In this document: in pieces, positions 1 to 6,360 of the stretch
How the letters are laid out: every line of letters begins with the position of its first letter
How positions within the stretch are numbered: position 1 is the first letter of the stretch
Assembly (NCBI GenBank): GCA_003219095.1
Contig: QHPM01000110.1
Coordinates: forward strand, 2,157 to 17,030
Reading direction: 5' to 3'
Source of the DNA: Verrucomicrobiota bacterium
GTDB lineage: Bacteria > Verrucomicrobiota > Verrucomicrobiia > Chthoniobacterales > UBA10450
Length of the DNA: 14,874 nt
Notes under the pieces: generated by a model
What the model was told of the DNA's origin: nothing
Databases searched by the model: none
Seen by the model: only the letters and a program-made list of their open reading frames with translations
Translations under genes and position numbers: made by a program

Positions 1-1253
1 TGAGCCCACAGGAAAAGGCGCGGGTGGAAGCTCCGCCAACAAAAAATACGGCTGCCTATGACGCCTATCTGCGCGGGCGCGCGCTTGCGGCCGGCTTAAC
101 CACAGATCAACCCAATCAGGAGAGCGCGGCCCGGTCATTTCAAGAGGCTGTAACTTTGGATCCCAGCTTTGCCTTGGCCTGGGCGTATCTTTCTTGTGCG
201 CAGAGTTCAGTTTACTGGACCGGAATTGACTCAACTCCGGCCCGGTTAGCAGCAGCTAAAGATGCCGCTGATCATGCTGTCGCGCTTCAGCCTACCCTGC
301 CGGAAACGCATCTTGCGCTTGGTTATTACCGCTTCTACGGACTGCGCGATTTTAACGGAGCACTCGCAGAATTCCAGCTCGCGCAGAAAAGTCTTCCTAA
401 CGATGTTGGGGTGCTAAGGGCGATCGGCTTGATCCAGCGGCGCCTTGGCCATTGGGATGAAGCCATTGCGGTACAGCGCCGCGTCGTCGAGCTCGATCCA
501 CGGAACATTGAGGCGGCGTCTATTCTCGCGACCACCTATATGACGAACCGCCGCTTCGCCGACGCCATCGCGGTGGCGGATCACATGTTTACCGTCGAAC
601 CGTCGAATACAGCGGCTATTTGGATCAAGACAACTGGCCTTTGGGCGCTGGCAAAACCTGAAGCCGCGGATGCGGTACTGGCGAACCCTGGCACCGACGT
701 TCATCTCCGCGCACATGCCGCTCTGAACAAGCGCCATTATAACGAGGCGGTGGAGCTTTTTATGCAAGCATTGAACAGCAAGCGGCTCGGTGATGAAAAG
801 AACGATCTCCTCCTCGATATTGGCTTGACTCAGCAGCACGCGGGCAATATGGCCGCCTCAAGGGCGGCTTACGACCAAGCAGCGCGGCAGCTCACACAAG
901 AGTTGAGTACTGTAAGCAAGGATTCGGGCCCCGAAGCGACCCTGCATTCTATGTTAGGCGTCGCTTATGCCGGCCTCGGCAATGCGCCCGCTGCTGTCTC
1001 CGAGGGGCGCAAAGGTATTGCGTTACAACCGACCTCAGGAGATCCATTCGAAGGGCCGGAGCGAGAAGAGCACATGGCGCGAATTTACGCGCTACTCGGC
1101 GATGCCGACGATGCGATTCCCATTCTCAAACGCCTGCTTCATACTCCATCCCCCACCGAAGTCACACCGGAGCTCATGCGCATTAATCCGATTTGGGATC
1201 CCATTCGTAACGATGCTCGCTTCCAGGAATTGATCGCGGCAAAGAAACCGTGA
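1..1253 (+). CDS. TPR-repeat protein, C-terminal part (5' end outside window)
   Basis: The reading frame is open from the left edge (base 3) to the TGA at 1251-1253, giving about 416 visible residues. A GTG at 24 is in frame but is probably not the start, because the residues before it (SPQEKARVE) align with residues 539-547 of the kinase encoded at 3466-6357. Homology to that kinase continues to the end: 'TPARLA.AK', 'LPN', 'GLI.RR', 'ELDPRN' and the C-terminal 'NPIWDP.R.D.RF' occur in both. The visible part is helical TPR-type sequence, normally a protein-protein interaction scaffold. By analogy the missing N-terminus may hold a TolB-like domain and possibly a kinase domain, but neither is visible. 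It is followed by a 446-bp gene-free stretch. TPR assignment is confident; the full-length architecture is inferred. Confidence 0.85.
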   Translation, partial: SPQEKARVEAPPTKNTAAYDAYLRGRALAAGLTTDQPNQESAARSFQEAVTLDPSFALAWAYLSCAQSSVYWTGIDSTPARLAAAKDAADHAVALQPTLPETHLALGYYRFYGLRDFNGALAEFQLAQKSLPNDVGVLRAIGLIQRRLGHWDEAIAVQRRVVELDPRNIEAASILATTYMTNRRFADAIAVADHMFTVEPSNTAAIWIKTTGLWALAKPEAADAVLANPGTDVHLRAHAALNKRHYNEAVELFMQALNSKRLGDEKNDLLLDIGLTQQHAGNMAASRAAYDQAARQLTQELSTVSKDSGPEATLHSMLGVAYAGLGNAPAAVSEGRKGIALQPTSGDPFEGPEREEHMARIYALLGDADDAIPILKRLLHTPSPTEVTPELMRINPIWDPIRNDARFQELIAAKKP

Positions 1254-1314
1254 ATGCGAAGAAATTCTAGCAAGACTGAAGCGGCGGCGGGGTTAGCCCG
1301 GATATTTCATAGCC

Positions 1315-1333
1315 GCTCGGCGGGAAGCCGAGC
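1315..1333. repeat. Hairpin downstream of TPR gene
   Basis: GCTCGGC (1315-1321) and GCCGAGC (1327-1333) form a perfect 7-bp stem around a GGGAA loop, 62 bases after the TPR stop codon. No T-run follows, so it is not a classical intrinsic terminator. It could be an RNA 3'-end structure or a REP-like palindrome. Confidence 0.5.
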
Positions 1334-1420
1334 AGCCCCTCGAGGAGAATGAGTTGGACTGTGTGCGGAAAGCCATCCGAGGAGTACGATTTGGATTGAT
1401 GCTTAGATTGGTTGAAGAGG

Positions 1421-1494
1421 CCCGCCGCGGCGGGCTACTTCCTGAGAAGTAGCTGCCTTTCAGGCGCATTTTCGCTGGGCTAGCAAAAAATGCG
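1421..1494. repeat. Cluster of three palindromes
   Basis: Three structures follow one another: the self-complementary 14-mer CCCGCCGCGGCGGG at 1421-1434; GCTACTT (1434-1440) pairing with AAGTAGC (1447-1453); and CGCATTTT (1465-1472) pairing with AAAATGCG (1487-1494). The close packing is typical of interspersed palindromic repeats (REP/BIME-like) rather than of a single terminator. No coding potential is apparent. Confidence 0.5.
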
Positions 1495-1648
1495 GGTTAG
1501 ATAGAACATTTGCATGGGCGACGGCGCCAGCAAGAAGTGCCATTTAACTAGCCGATAAAAGAAGTTTAAAGATTTTTGTAGCGTAAAGATTTCGCATGGA
1601 CTCTGCCCTCAACATTCCCTCGCGACGTTAATCATCTTCGGTCATGCG

Positions 1649-1678
1649 CGCAGGAGTCCCGGTGACGAGACTCCTGCG
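1649..1678 (-). terminator. Strong hairpin after small secreted-protein gene
   Basis: CGCAGGAGTC (1649-1658) and GACTCCTGCG (1669-1678) form a perfect 10-bp stem with a 10-base loop, 21 bases downstream of the minus-strand stop codon at 1700-1702. Position and strength suggest a transcription terminator or mRNA-stabilising structure. The T-run expected for factor-independent termination is missing on both strands. Confidence 0.45.
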
Positions 1679-1699
1679 AAGTGTTGGCGCTTCGATCAA

Positions 1700-2155
1700 T
1701 CAATGCACGGTTAGACGCGTCGCGTGGACTTTGCCCTTGTCCTCAAGGACGAGGTTTCCAGCCGCGTCGAAGAACTTCTGATCATATCTGCCCTCGAAAC
1801 TATTGCCGTCGGGGCTCACGACGGTATCTGGTTCTGTCAACACGAAGCGTACGCTTCCGTTAGGGCCACCGCCGGGAAGCCATCCTACGTGGAAGAGCCG
1901 GACGCTCCTGGGACCCGTCGGTATGAAAGTCCCCAGACACTGGCCCGTTGTGAAATTGGGACTTTCCCATTCCAAACCATCGCCGTGCCATTGCTGGTAA
2001 CTTTGAGGCCCCGGTCCGGTGAAGTCACTGGTATAATTGACATGCCATAGACCCGCGATAGGGATGGGGCCATTGTCTGCTTGTGCCGCCGGCGAAAGCC
2101 AAAAGCAGCTAAGCATCAGCAGAATCATTCCGAATGCAGCGTTTAATCTTTTCAT
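1700..2155 (-). CDS. Small secreted protein of unknown function
   Basis: This 151-residue protein starts with a clear Sec signal peptide: basic MKR, a hydrophobic stretch to about residue 20 and a likely cleavage after 'AQA' near residue 26. The mature part (about 125 residues) is rich in Gly, aromatic residues and short strand-like segments ('IAGLWHVNYTSDF', 'QQWHGDGLEWE', 'RYDQKFFD', ending 'KGKVHATRLTVH'). This suggests a small beta-barrel, perhaps lipocalin-like, but I do not recognise a named family. The start is supported by AAAGGA 8 bases upstream (bases 2164-2169). It is transcribed alone, between the terminator at 2402-2441 and the hairpin at 1649-1678. Its leader is duplicated before the next minus-strand gene (2499-3164). 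Existence and secretion are well supported; function is unknown. Confidence 0.8.
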   Translation of the reverse strand: MKRLNAAFGMILLMLSCFWLSPAAQADNGPIPIAGLWHVNYTSDFTGPGPQSYQQWHGDGLEWESPNFTTGQCLGTFIPTGPRSVRLFHVGWLPGGGPNGSVRFVLTEPDTVVSPDGNSFEGRYDQKFFDAAGNLVLEDKGKVHATRLTVH

Positions 2156-2163
2156 CTTAATTT

Positions 2164-2169
2164 TCCTTT
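2164..2169 (-). promoter_or_regulatory. Ribosome binding site of secreted-protein gene 1700-2155
   Basis: AAAGGA on the minus strand lies 8 bases before the ATG at 2155. The same motif lies 9 bases before the ATG of the gene at 2499-3164. Most other genes in the window lack so clear a site. Confidence 0.7.
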
Positions 2170-2190
2170 GTCGTTGTTCTGGCCTTCTTT

Positions 2191-2212
2191 GACCCCGAAA
2201 GGTTTCGGGGTC
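2191..2212 (-). promoter_or_regulatory. Leader stem-loop of secreted-protein gene
   Basis: GACCCCGAAA (2191-2200) and TTTCGGGGTC (2203-2212) are perfect reverse complements separated by GG, so a 9-bp stem with a tetraloop is likely. It lies between the duplicated 40-bp box and the ribosome binding site, inside the 5' leader of the gene at 1700-2155. The matching position of the other duplicated leader has no such stem. A role as attenuator, mRNA stabiliser or protein site is possible but unproven. Confidence 0.5.
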
Positions 2213-2220
2213 ATTTCTGG

Positions 2221-2260
2221 CCGTTCACTGATGTACTGCGCGAGATTTGGCTGGCTGTTA
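2221..2260 (-). repeat. Duplicated 40-bp leader box, copy 1
   Basis: These 40 bases match 3226-3265 with a single mismatch (T at 2252, C at 3257). Both copies lie on the 5' side of a minus-strand secreted-protein gene, 65 and 61 bases before the start codon. Shared pieces continue toward the genes (GGCCTTCTT.GAC at 2181-2193 and 3189-3201, then the AAAGGA site), so the whole leader is related. The box may hold the promoter or a 5'-UTR element. Confidence 0.75.
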
Positions 2261-2284
2261 CGCGGAAAATGGAGATTTTTTTGA

Positions 2285-2367
2285 ACAGAAGAAAACCAAG
2301 GCAGCGAAGCATCCATCCAGATCGCGCACGCAGAAAAACAGTCTTTGTTTTCTTCGTTGCCTTCTGT
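2285..2367. repeat. Inverted-repeat element, ACAGAAG/CTTCTGT ends
   Basis: ACAGAAG (2285-2291) and CTTCTGT (2361-2367) bound an 83-bp stretch. Inside, AAGGCAGCGAAG (2298-2309) pairs with CTTCGTTGCCTT (2352-2363) apart from G-T wobbles. It looks like two inverted copies of one short purine-rich repeat. It lies between the terminator of the upstream minus-strand gene and the leader of the next. Confidence 0.4.
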
Positions 2368-2401
2368 CAAAGCCGTCTGGCGAAATCATTATGGCGCGAC
2401 C

Positions 2402-2441
2402 CAAAAACAAATCCGCCCGCCGATTTTTCACCAGCGGGCGG
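2402..2441 (-). terminator. Rho-independent terminator
   Basis: GCGGGCGG and CCGCCCGC (2413-2420 / 2434-2441) form a perfect 8-bp GC stem with a 13-base loop. On the minus strand the stem is followed by a T-rich run (complement of 2402-2412: ATTTGTTTTTG). It lies 58 bases past the stop codon of the secreted-protein gene at 2499-3164 and fits its transcription end. Confidence 0.75.
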
Positions 2442-2498
2442 AAACTTGTTTAATGTTTCGAGCGTTGGTTTAGACCGCGAGCCAGAAGGCCGAGCAGA

Positions 2499-3164
2499 TC
2501 ACTGGGGCCAAGGTTGTCGCCCGATCGTGTCGGCCAAGTGGGCGTCATCGGTTCCCCTTCCGAGCAGAAAGGTATTGACCAAGACCGTGGAGCAATTCCA
2601 GGTGGCGCCGGGCAGGACAACCGCTGCCCGTACCTTCGCAGCCAGCGCCGCGGGCACAGTGAGGGTGATGCGCGAGCCCGAGACGCTTACCGGAATCGAG
2701 TACAGCAAGGCCGACCCGCCTGTCAGCGCTGCCCGCCGATCCACGAACCGTCCGCTGAACGCCGTTCCGTCCCAGAACGCTTCCACTTCGAACTCTGCCC
2801 CAGCTGTTTGCCCTGGAGGGAGTGGGAACCCCCGAGGGTCTGTCGAATTGTCAGTGTTGAGCCCGAAGTGCCAGTCGAATACACCGCCAGATCCCGGCGG
2901 GTTGGGAAGCGCGTCGACCGAGACAGCGACATCGACAGTGAGGGTCAGCGTGTCAGAGATCGTGAACGAGGCGGCGAGGATGTCGAGAAACGCCGGAGCC
3001 TCGAGCCCCGGCGTGTAGTAGGCGTCGCCCTGCGGGTCAATGACCGTAGCTGTCTGCGCACGGGCCGCCAACGCGGCGAGTGACACAAGCAGCGCGCAAA
3101 GGAGCGAACCGACCATTCTTAGGGGTGGAGTTGTCCTCTTGAATTGGATCTTTTGATTTTTCAT
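2499..3164 (-). CDS. Secreted protein of unknown function, beta-rich
   Basis: I place the start at the ATG at 3164, giving 221 residues, because AAAGGA (3174-3179) lies 9 bases upstream and a signal peptide begins there; the frame could also open at 3233. The N-terminus is basic (MKNQKIQFKR...), followed by a hydrophobic core at about 18-34 and a likely cleavage after 'ARA' (residue 36). The mature part begins 'QTATVIDPQGDAYY' and alternates hydrophobic and Thr/Ser residues ('LTLTVDVAVSVD', 'RITLTVPAAL'), suggesting a beta-sandwich, perhaps a substrate-binding domain of the DOMON/CBM type. That is a guess from pattern only. There is one Cys, no lipobox and no C-terminal sorting signal that I recognise. 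It has its own terminator (2402-2441) and shares its leader with the gene at 1700-2155. Confidence 0.8.
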   Translation of the reverse strand: MKNQKIQFKRTTPPLRMVGSLLCALLVSLAALAARAQTATVIDPQGDAYYTPGLEAPAFLDILAASFTISDTLTLTVDVAVSVDALPNPPGSGGVFDWHFGLNTDNSTDPRGFPLPPGQTAGAEFEVEAFWDGTAFSGRFVDRRAALTGGSALLYSIPVSVSGSRITLTVPAALAAKVRAAVVLPGATWNCSTVLVNTFLLGRGTDDAHLADTIGRQPWPQ

Positions 3165-3173
3165 AAACGAATT

Positions 3174-3179
3174 TCCTTT
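3174..3179 (-). promoter_or_regulatory. Ribosome binding site that fixes the start at 3164
   Basis: AAAGGA on the minus strand, 9 bases before the ATG at 3164, decides against the longer reading from 3233, whose extra 23 residues would come before the signal peptide. Confidence 0.65.
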
Positions 3180-3225
3180 TCTAGTTTTGGCCTTCTTCGA
3201 CTCCTCATCGTGAAAGTTAGTTCTG

Positions 3226-3265
3226 CCGTTCACTGATGTACTGCGCGAGATTTGGCCGGCTGTTA
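3226..3265 (-). repeat. Duplicated 40-bp leader box, copy 2
   Basis: 39 of 40 bases are identical to 2221-2260. It ends 61 bases upstream of the ATG at 3164, nearly the same spacing as copy 1. The minus strand begins GTAACAGCC and contains CGCGCAGTACATCAG. No clear sigma-70 -35/-10 pair is visible inside it; the 'GTAAC' end resembles the AAC core of ECF-type -35 elements, which is suggestive only. Confidence 0.75.
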
Positions 3266-3285
3266 CAGAGAAGTTTGGGAAAACC

Positions 3286-3456
3286 GCGCATTACACGGAT
3301 GTCACGGAAGGGTTCTTGGCGGCCGCTGACACAGACGCCTACAATTTGGATGCCAGATTCGGTGGGCCTCCATCGACTTCGCTCAGGACAGGCCCGGGTC
3401 GCGCCCGGGCAGTCCTTCTGAATCACGTCCCTATCTGTGTTATCCGTGTAATCCGC
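3286..3456. repeat. Intergenic mosaic bounded by 15-bp inverted repeats
   Basis: Bases 3286-3300 (GCGCATTACACGGAT) and 3442-3456 (ATCCGTGTAATCCGC) are inverted repeats with one mismatch. Between them lie a GCCCGGG/CCCGGGC hairpin (3392-3410, 5-base loop), a TCGACTTCGCTCAGGACA stretch and a CGCCTACAAT motif also present at 7217-7226. The segment separates the 3' end of the kinase gene from the leader of the secreted-protein gene. It codes for nothing recognisable and looks like nested repeats. Confidence 0.5.
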
Positions 3457-3465
3457 AGTGAAGTT

Positions 3466-6357
3466 TTACTTTGGCGCGAGCGAGGCGACGATTTTGTCGA
3501 ACCGTGGATCACCGCGCAGCGGGTCCCATATCGGGTTCAAACGCAGGTCGCCGTACTCTGGACCGGCGGGAATCTTCGCGACGATCTCGAGCTGCTCAAT
3601 CGCCAGGTCGCGCTCGCCAGTCCACGCGCATATCTGGACAAAATAAGTCAGGATAATCGGGCCCTCGAGCGAGTCTTTTGCGATAGGCATAAGTTCGACC
3701 GCGTGCCGACCTTCACGCAGCGCTTCTTCTTTCGCGCCCAAGCCAGCGTCGATTAATGCCAAGCCGCAGAGCAACGCTGCGTTATAGGGCCGAGCGCGAA
3801 CCGCTTCCTCCTGCTCGGCACGCGCCATGGTAAAGGCGACGCGGGCAGCAGCAGGGTCTCCGTTCATGCGTGCAACGACGCCCTTCCAAAAGTTACGACC
3901 CAACTCAGTCTCATCGCCAGTAGCATTAGTCTGGGGGAGCGTCTCCGCGGTGCGGGCAGCTACGACAAGATCGCGTTCAAGCAAAGGGAGGAAAAATCCC
4001 ACGCGTTTCGATCTGTCACTTGCTGCGAACACAGGATCATCCGCTCGCATCTTTTCGATTGCCGCACGAAACGGCCGGGTATCGGCCTGCATCATCATTT
4101 CCATGGCAGCGCGAAATAGCCGCACATCGGTATCTTTTGGATTCAGGGCAAGCGCCCGAGTGACAGCGTTATTCGCTTCATCATAGGCGCGCATAAACCC
4201 ATAAAGGCCGGCAAGGTTCTTTAGAAGGAAAAGATTTCGAGGATCCAATTCACTCGCGTGCTCCCAATTGCGCACGGCCTCAGACCAGCGATTCTGTCGA
4301 CGGTCGATTAATCCAGTCACTTCAAAAATGTGTGGGTTATTAGGCAAAGTATTGCGGGCAATAGCCAGTTCGGCGCGGGCGTGGTCGTAATCGAAATATC
4401 CCCAATAGAGATGCTGAGCGAAGGCCAGGTGCGCCTCGCCCGAGTCCGGCTTGAGCCGAAAAGCTGCATCTATAACCGACTTTGCCAGTGCCAGGCGAGC
4501 GGGCGTGTGATCGACTTCGGTGTTGTAGAGCGCGTCGTGGGCCCGAGCCAGCCAGCAATACGCAAGAAGAAAGGTGGGATCGCGAGCGATCGCCTGATCA
4601 AGCAAGTCCACCGCTTGCAGAAGATCCTTCTCACTATTTCTGTCATTGGCTCCCTCGATCAAAGGCATGGCGCGGACATAAAAATCGTAGGCAACAAGGT
4701 CCTTGGTCGGCCACTCTTGCATGGCCGCCTTTTCGCGAGCTGAAACCTTGGCTCTAAGTCGATTCGCAATTGATTGCGCCACTTCCGCTTCGATGGCGAA
4801 CACGTCATTCAAATCCCGGTCGTATTCCTCCGCCCAGATGCCGGCGTCGGTACGAGCGTCCACCAACTGCGCATTTATGTGCAGCTTCCCGCCAGAACGC
4901 CGCACTGTTCCCTCCAACACATGGGAAACACGCAGCGCATCGCCGATCTGGCGCACGTCCTGTTTACCGCGATATTGCATGGCGCTGGTGCGGCTGATCA
5001 CCTTCAGGTCGGCGATTTTCGCGAGCTTGGTTAAAATGTCGTCCTGAACGCCGTCGGCAAAGAACGCGTGCTCTTTCTCGTCGCTCAAATTTTCAAATGG
5101 CAGCACGGCGATTCCAGTTGTTAAGGGTTGTCGGATAAATTCAGTTTTCCAAATGATCCAGCCAGCCGCGGCTGCCAAAGCAACCAAAGACGCTGCTAAA
5201 AGCGCGCTGGTTGGATTTCGCCGCACCCACTTTCCGCTGCGAACGAAAATCCCAGTTCGTCGCGCCTGGATCGGCTCGTGCCTTAGCCAGCGTTCAAGAT
5301 CTTCCGCCAGCGCGAGAGCGGAGGCGTAACGGCGCTTTGGATCTTTCTCGAGACACTTGAGGCAGATCGTTGACAGGTCGCGATCAACTTTCGGATTCCA
5401 AAGGCGCGGTTGTCGCGGCTCGCTCTCCAGCAATAGCCGAATCGTTTCGTAAGTTGTTCCACCAGCAAACGGCGGATGATCGGTTAATAGTTGGTAGAAT
5501 ACGGCGCCAACTCCGTAAACGTCAGTTGCGGCGGTGAGCTGTGCGTTATTACCGACAGCTTGTTCCGGCGCCATGTAACTCGGCGTTCCCAGCACTTCCA
5601 TCGTGCGCGTGACAGTGCTCTCTGTCTCGACCAGCCGAGCCAGCCCGAAGTCGGTGAGATGTGGTTCACCTTTTTTATCAAGCAGGATATTTCCCGGTTT
5701 GATGTCGCGATGCAGTATGCCGCGCTCGTGTGCGTAATGAACAATGCGCGCCACTTTGGCGATTAGTTCAACGCCGCGCCGGATTGTCATCGGCTCGCGC
5801 CTTACCACATCGTCCAGTTGGCCACCATCGACCAGTTTCATGCTGAAATAGCAGGAGCCATCGCGCTCGCCGACTTCGTAAATGGGAACAATGCATGGAT
5901 GCTCGAGGCTGGCAGCGGATTCTGCTTCGCGACGGAATCGCTTCAGGTGCGCCTCCGTGGCCCAATGTCCCAGACCGATTACTTTGAGAGCTACTGTGCG
6001 GTTTAGACTTTTCTGCCGGGCGCGATAAACTACGCCCTGTCCACCCCGACCGATCTCTTCGAACAATTCGTAGTCACCAAAGTTGGCAAGCGTCTTTGCC
6101 GGACGCGGAGGCTTTTTAACATGGGCGACAGCATTCGCATCACTCGCTGCCACATTTTCAGTAGAGCCATCTCCATCGGCTACAGATGGCTGCGCGAGAA
6201 GATCAAGGCCTGTCTCAAACAGGCAAGCTGTGCAAAGTCCTTCTGGAGTGTCGGCGAAGATCTCCGCACCGCACTTTCGACAAACTCTCAGTACGCTGCT
6301 CATTGCGGGAGAGTCGTCCACGCGCTCTCCATCTTGTACTGCGCGGAATTCTATCAT
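3466..6357 (-). CDS. Membrane Ser/Thr protein kinase with TolB-like and TPR regions
   Basis: The 963-residue protein has, in order: a Cys4 zinc-ribbon-like head (C26, C29, C42, C45); a protein kinase domain (about 95-360) with glycine loop IGRGGQGVV (102-110), VALK lysine K125, HRDIKPGN catalytic loop (D218), DFG (236-238) and APE (263-265); one hydrophobic span (about 383-403); a TolB-like domain starting 'GIAVLPFENLSD' (about 413-545); and TPR-type helices to the end, which closes with 'NPIWDPLRGDPRF'. All residues needed for catalysis are present, so it should phosphorylate Ser/Thr. The kinase would face the cytoplasm and the TolB-like/TPR part the periplasm. The ATG at 6357 lies 3 bases after the sigma-factor stop codon, which favours coupled translation; the ATG at 6303 (residue 19), just before the zinc head, is an alternative. 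The sigma factor is the likely partner or target. The C-terminal half is paralogous to the TPR protein at the left edge. Confidence 0.92.
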   Translation of the reverse strand: MIEFRAVQDGERVDDSPAMSSVLRVCRKCGAEIFADTPEGLCTACLFETGLDLLAQPSVADGDGSTENVAASDANAVAHVKKPPRPAKTLANFGDYELFEEIGRGGQGVVYRARQKSLNRTVALKVIGLGHWATEAHLKRFRREAESAASLEHPCIVPIYEVGERDGSCYFSMKLVDGGQLDDVVRREPMTIRRGVELIAKVARIVHYAHERGILHRDIKPGNILLDKKGEPHLTDFGLARLVETESTVTRTMEVLGTPSYMAPEQAVGNNAQLTAATDVYGVGAVFYQLLTDHPPFAGGTTYETIRLLLESEPRQPRLWNPKVDRDLSTICLKCLEKDPKRRYASALALAEDLERWLRHEPIQARRTGIFVRSGKWVRRNPTSALLAASLVALAAAAGWIIWKTEFIRQPLTTGIAVLPFENLSDEKEHAFFADGVQDDILTKLAKIADLKVISRTSAMQYRGKQDVRQIGDALRVSHVLEGTVRRSGGKLHINAQLVDARTDAGIWAEEYDRDLNDVFAIEAEVAQSIANRLRAKVSAREKAAMQEWPTKDLVAYDFYVRAMPLIEGANDRNSEKDLLQAVDLLDQAIARDPTFLLAYCWLARAHDALYNTEVDHTPARLALAKSVIDAAFRLKPDSGEAHLAFAQHLYWGYFDYDHARAELAIARNTLPNNPHIFEVTGLIDRRQNRWSEAVRNWEHASELDPRNLFLLKNLAGLYGFMRAYDEANNAVTRALALNPKDTDVRLFRAAMEMMMQADTRPFRAAIEKMRADDPVFAASDRSKRVGFFLPLLERDLVVAARTAETLPQTNATGDETELGRNFWKGVVARMNGDPAAARVAFTMARAEQEEAVRARPYNAALLCGLALIDAGLGAKEEALREGRHAVELMPIAKDSLEGPIILTYFVQICAWTGERDLAIEQLEIVAKIPAGPEYGDLRLNPIWDPLRGDPRFDKIVASLAPK

Positions 6358-6360
6358 ACG

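Larger units (their letters stand above)
1254..1699. other. Gene-free stretch with hairpins
   Basis: No convincing gene lies in these 446 bases. They separate the convergent ends of the TPR gene (plus strand) and a small secreted-protein gene (minus strand). The stretch holds a GCTCGGC/GCCGAGC hairpin, a 14-bp GC-only palindrome, two further hairpins and a 10-bp-stem hairpin near the right end, each listed separately. The part from about 1495 to 1648 shows nothing I can interpret. Confidence 0.7.

Noticed and set aside
24..26. GTG as the start of the TPR protein
   Set aside because: The frame is open upstream to the window edge and the residues before the GTG align with the kinase paralogue, so the gene begins outside the window.
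2152..2370. Minus-strand frame sharing the peptide NS.PNLAQYISER with a second frame at 3217-3426
   Set aside because: The shared peptide is just the translation of the duplicated 40-bp leader box. The only base difference changes an amino acid (Gln/Arg), the rest of the two frames is unrelated, and neither has a ribosome binding site. Better read as untranslated leader.
2269..3018. 249-residue plus-strand frame
   Set aside because: It runs antisense to the secreted-protein gene at 2499-3164, crosses its terminator and has no family features; the minus-strand gene has a signal peptide, ribosome binding site and terminator.
3165..3233. Longer N-terminus for the secreted protein (start at 3233)
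   Set aside because: It would place 23 charged residues before the signal peptide and lies inside the duplicated leader, while a good ribosome binding site precedes the ATG at 3164.
3392..3410. GCCCGGG/CCCGGGC hairpin as terminator of the kinase gene
   Set aside because: It lies about 56 bases past the stop codon and is not followed by a T-run on the minus strand; it fits better as part of the repeat mosaic.
6335..6345. 11-base match (TGTACTGCGCG) to the 40-bp leader box near the kinase start
   Set aside because: The match does not extend beyond 11 bases, and one such chance match is not unlikely given the length of the box and window.
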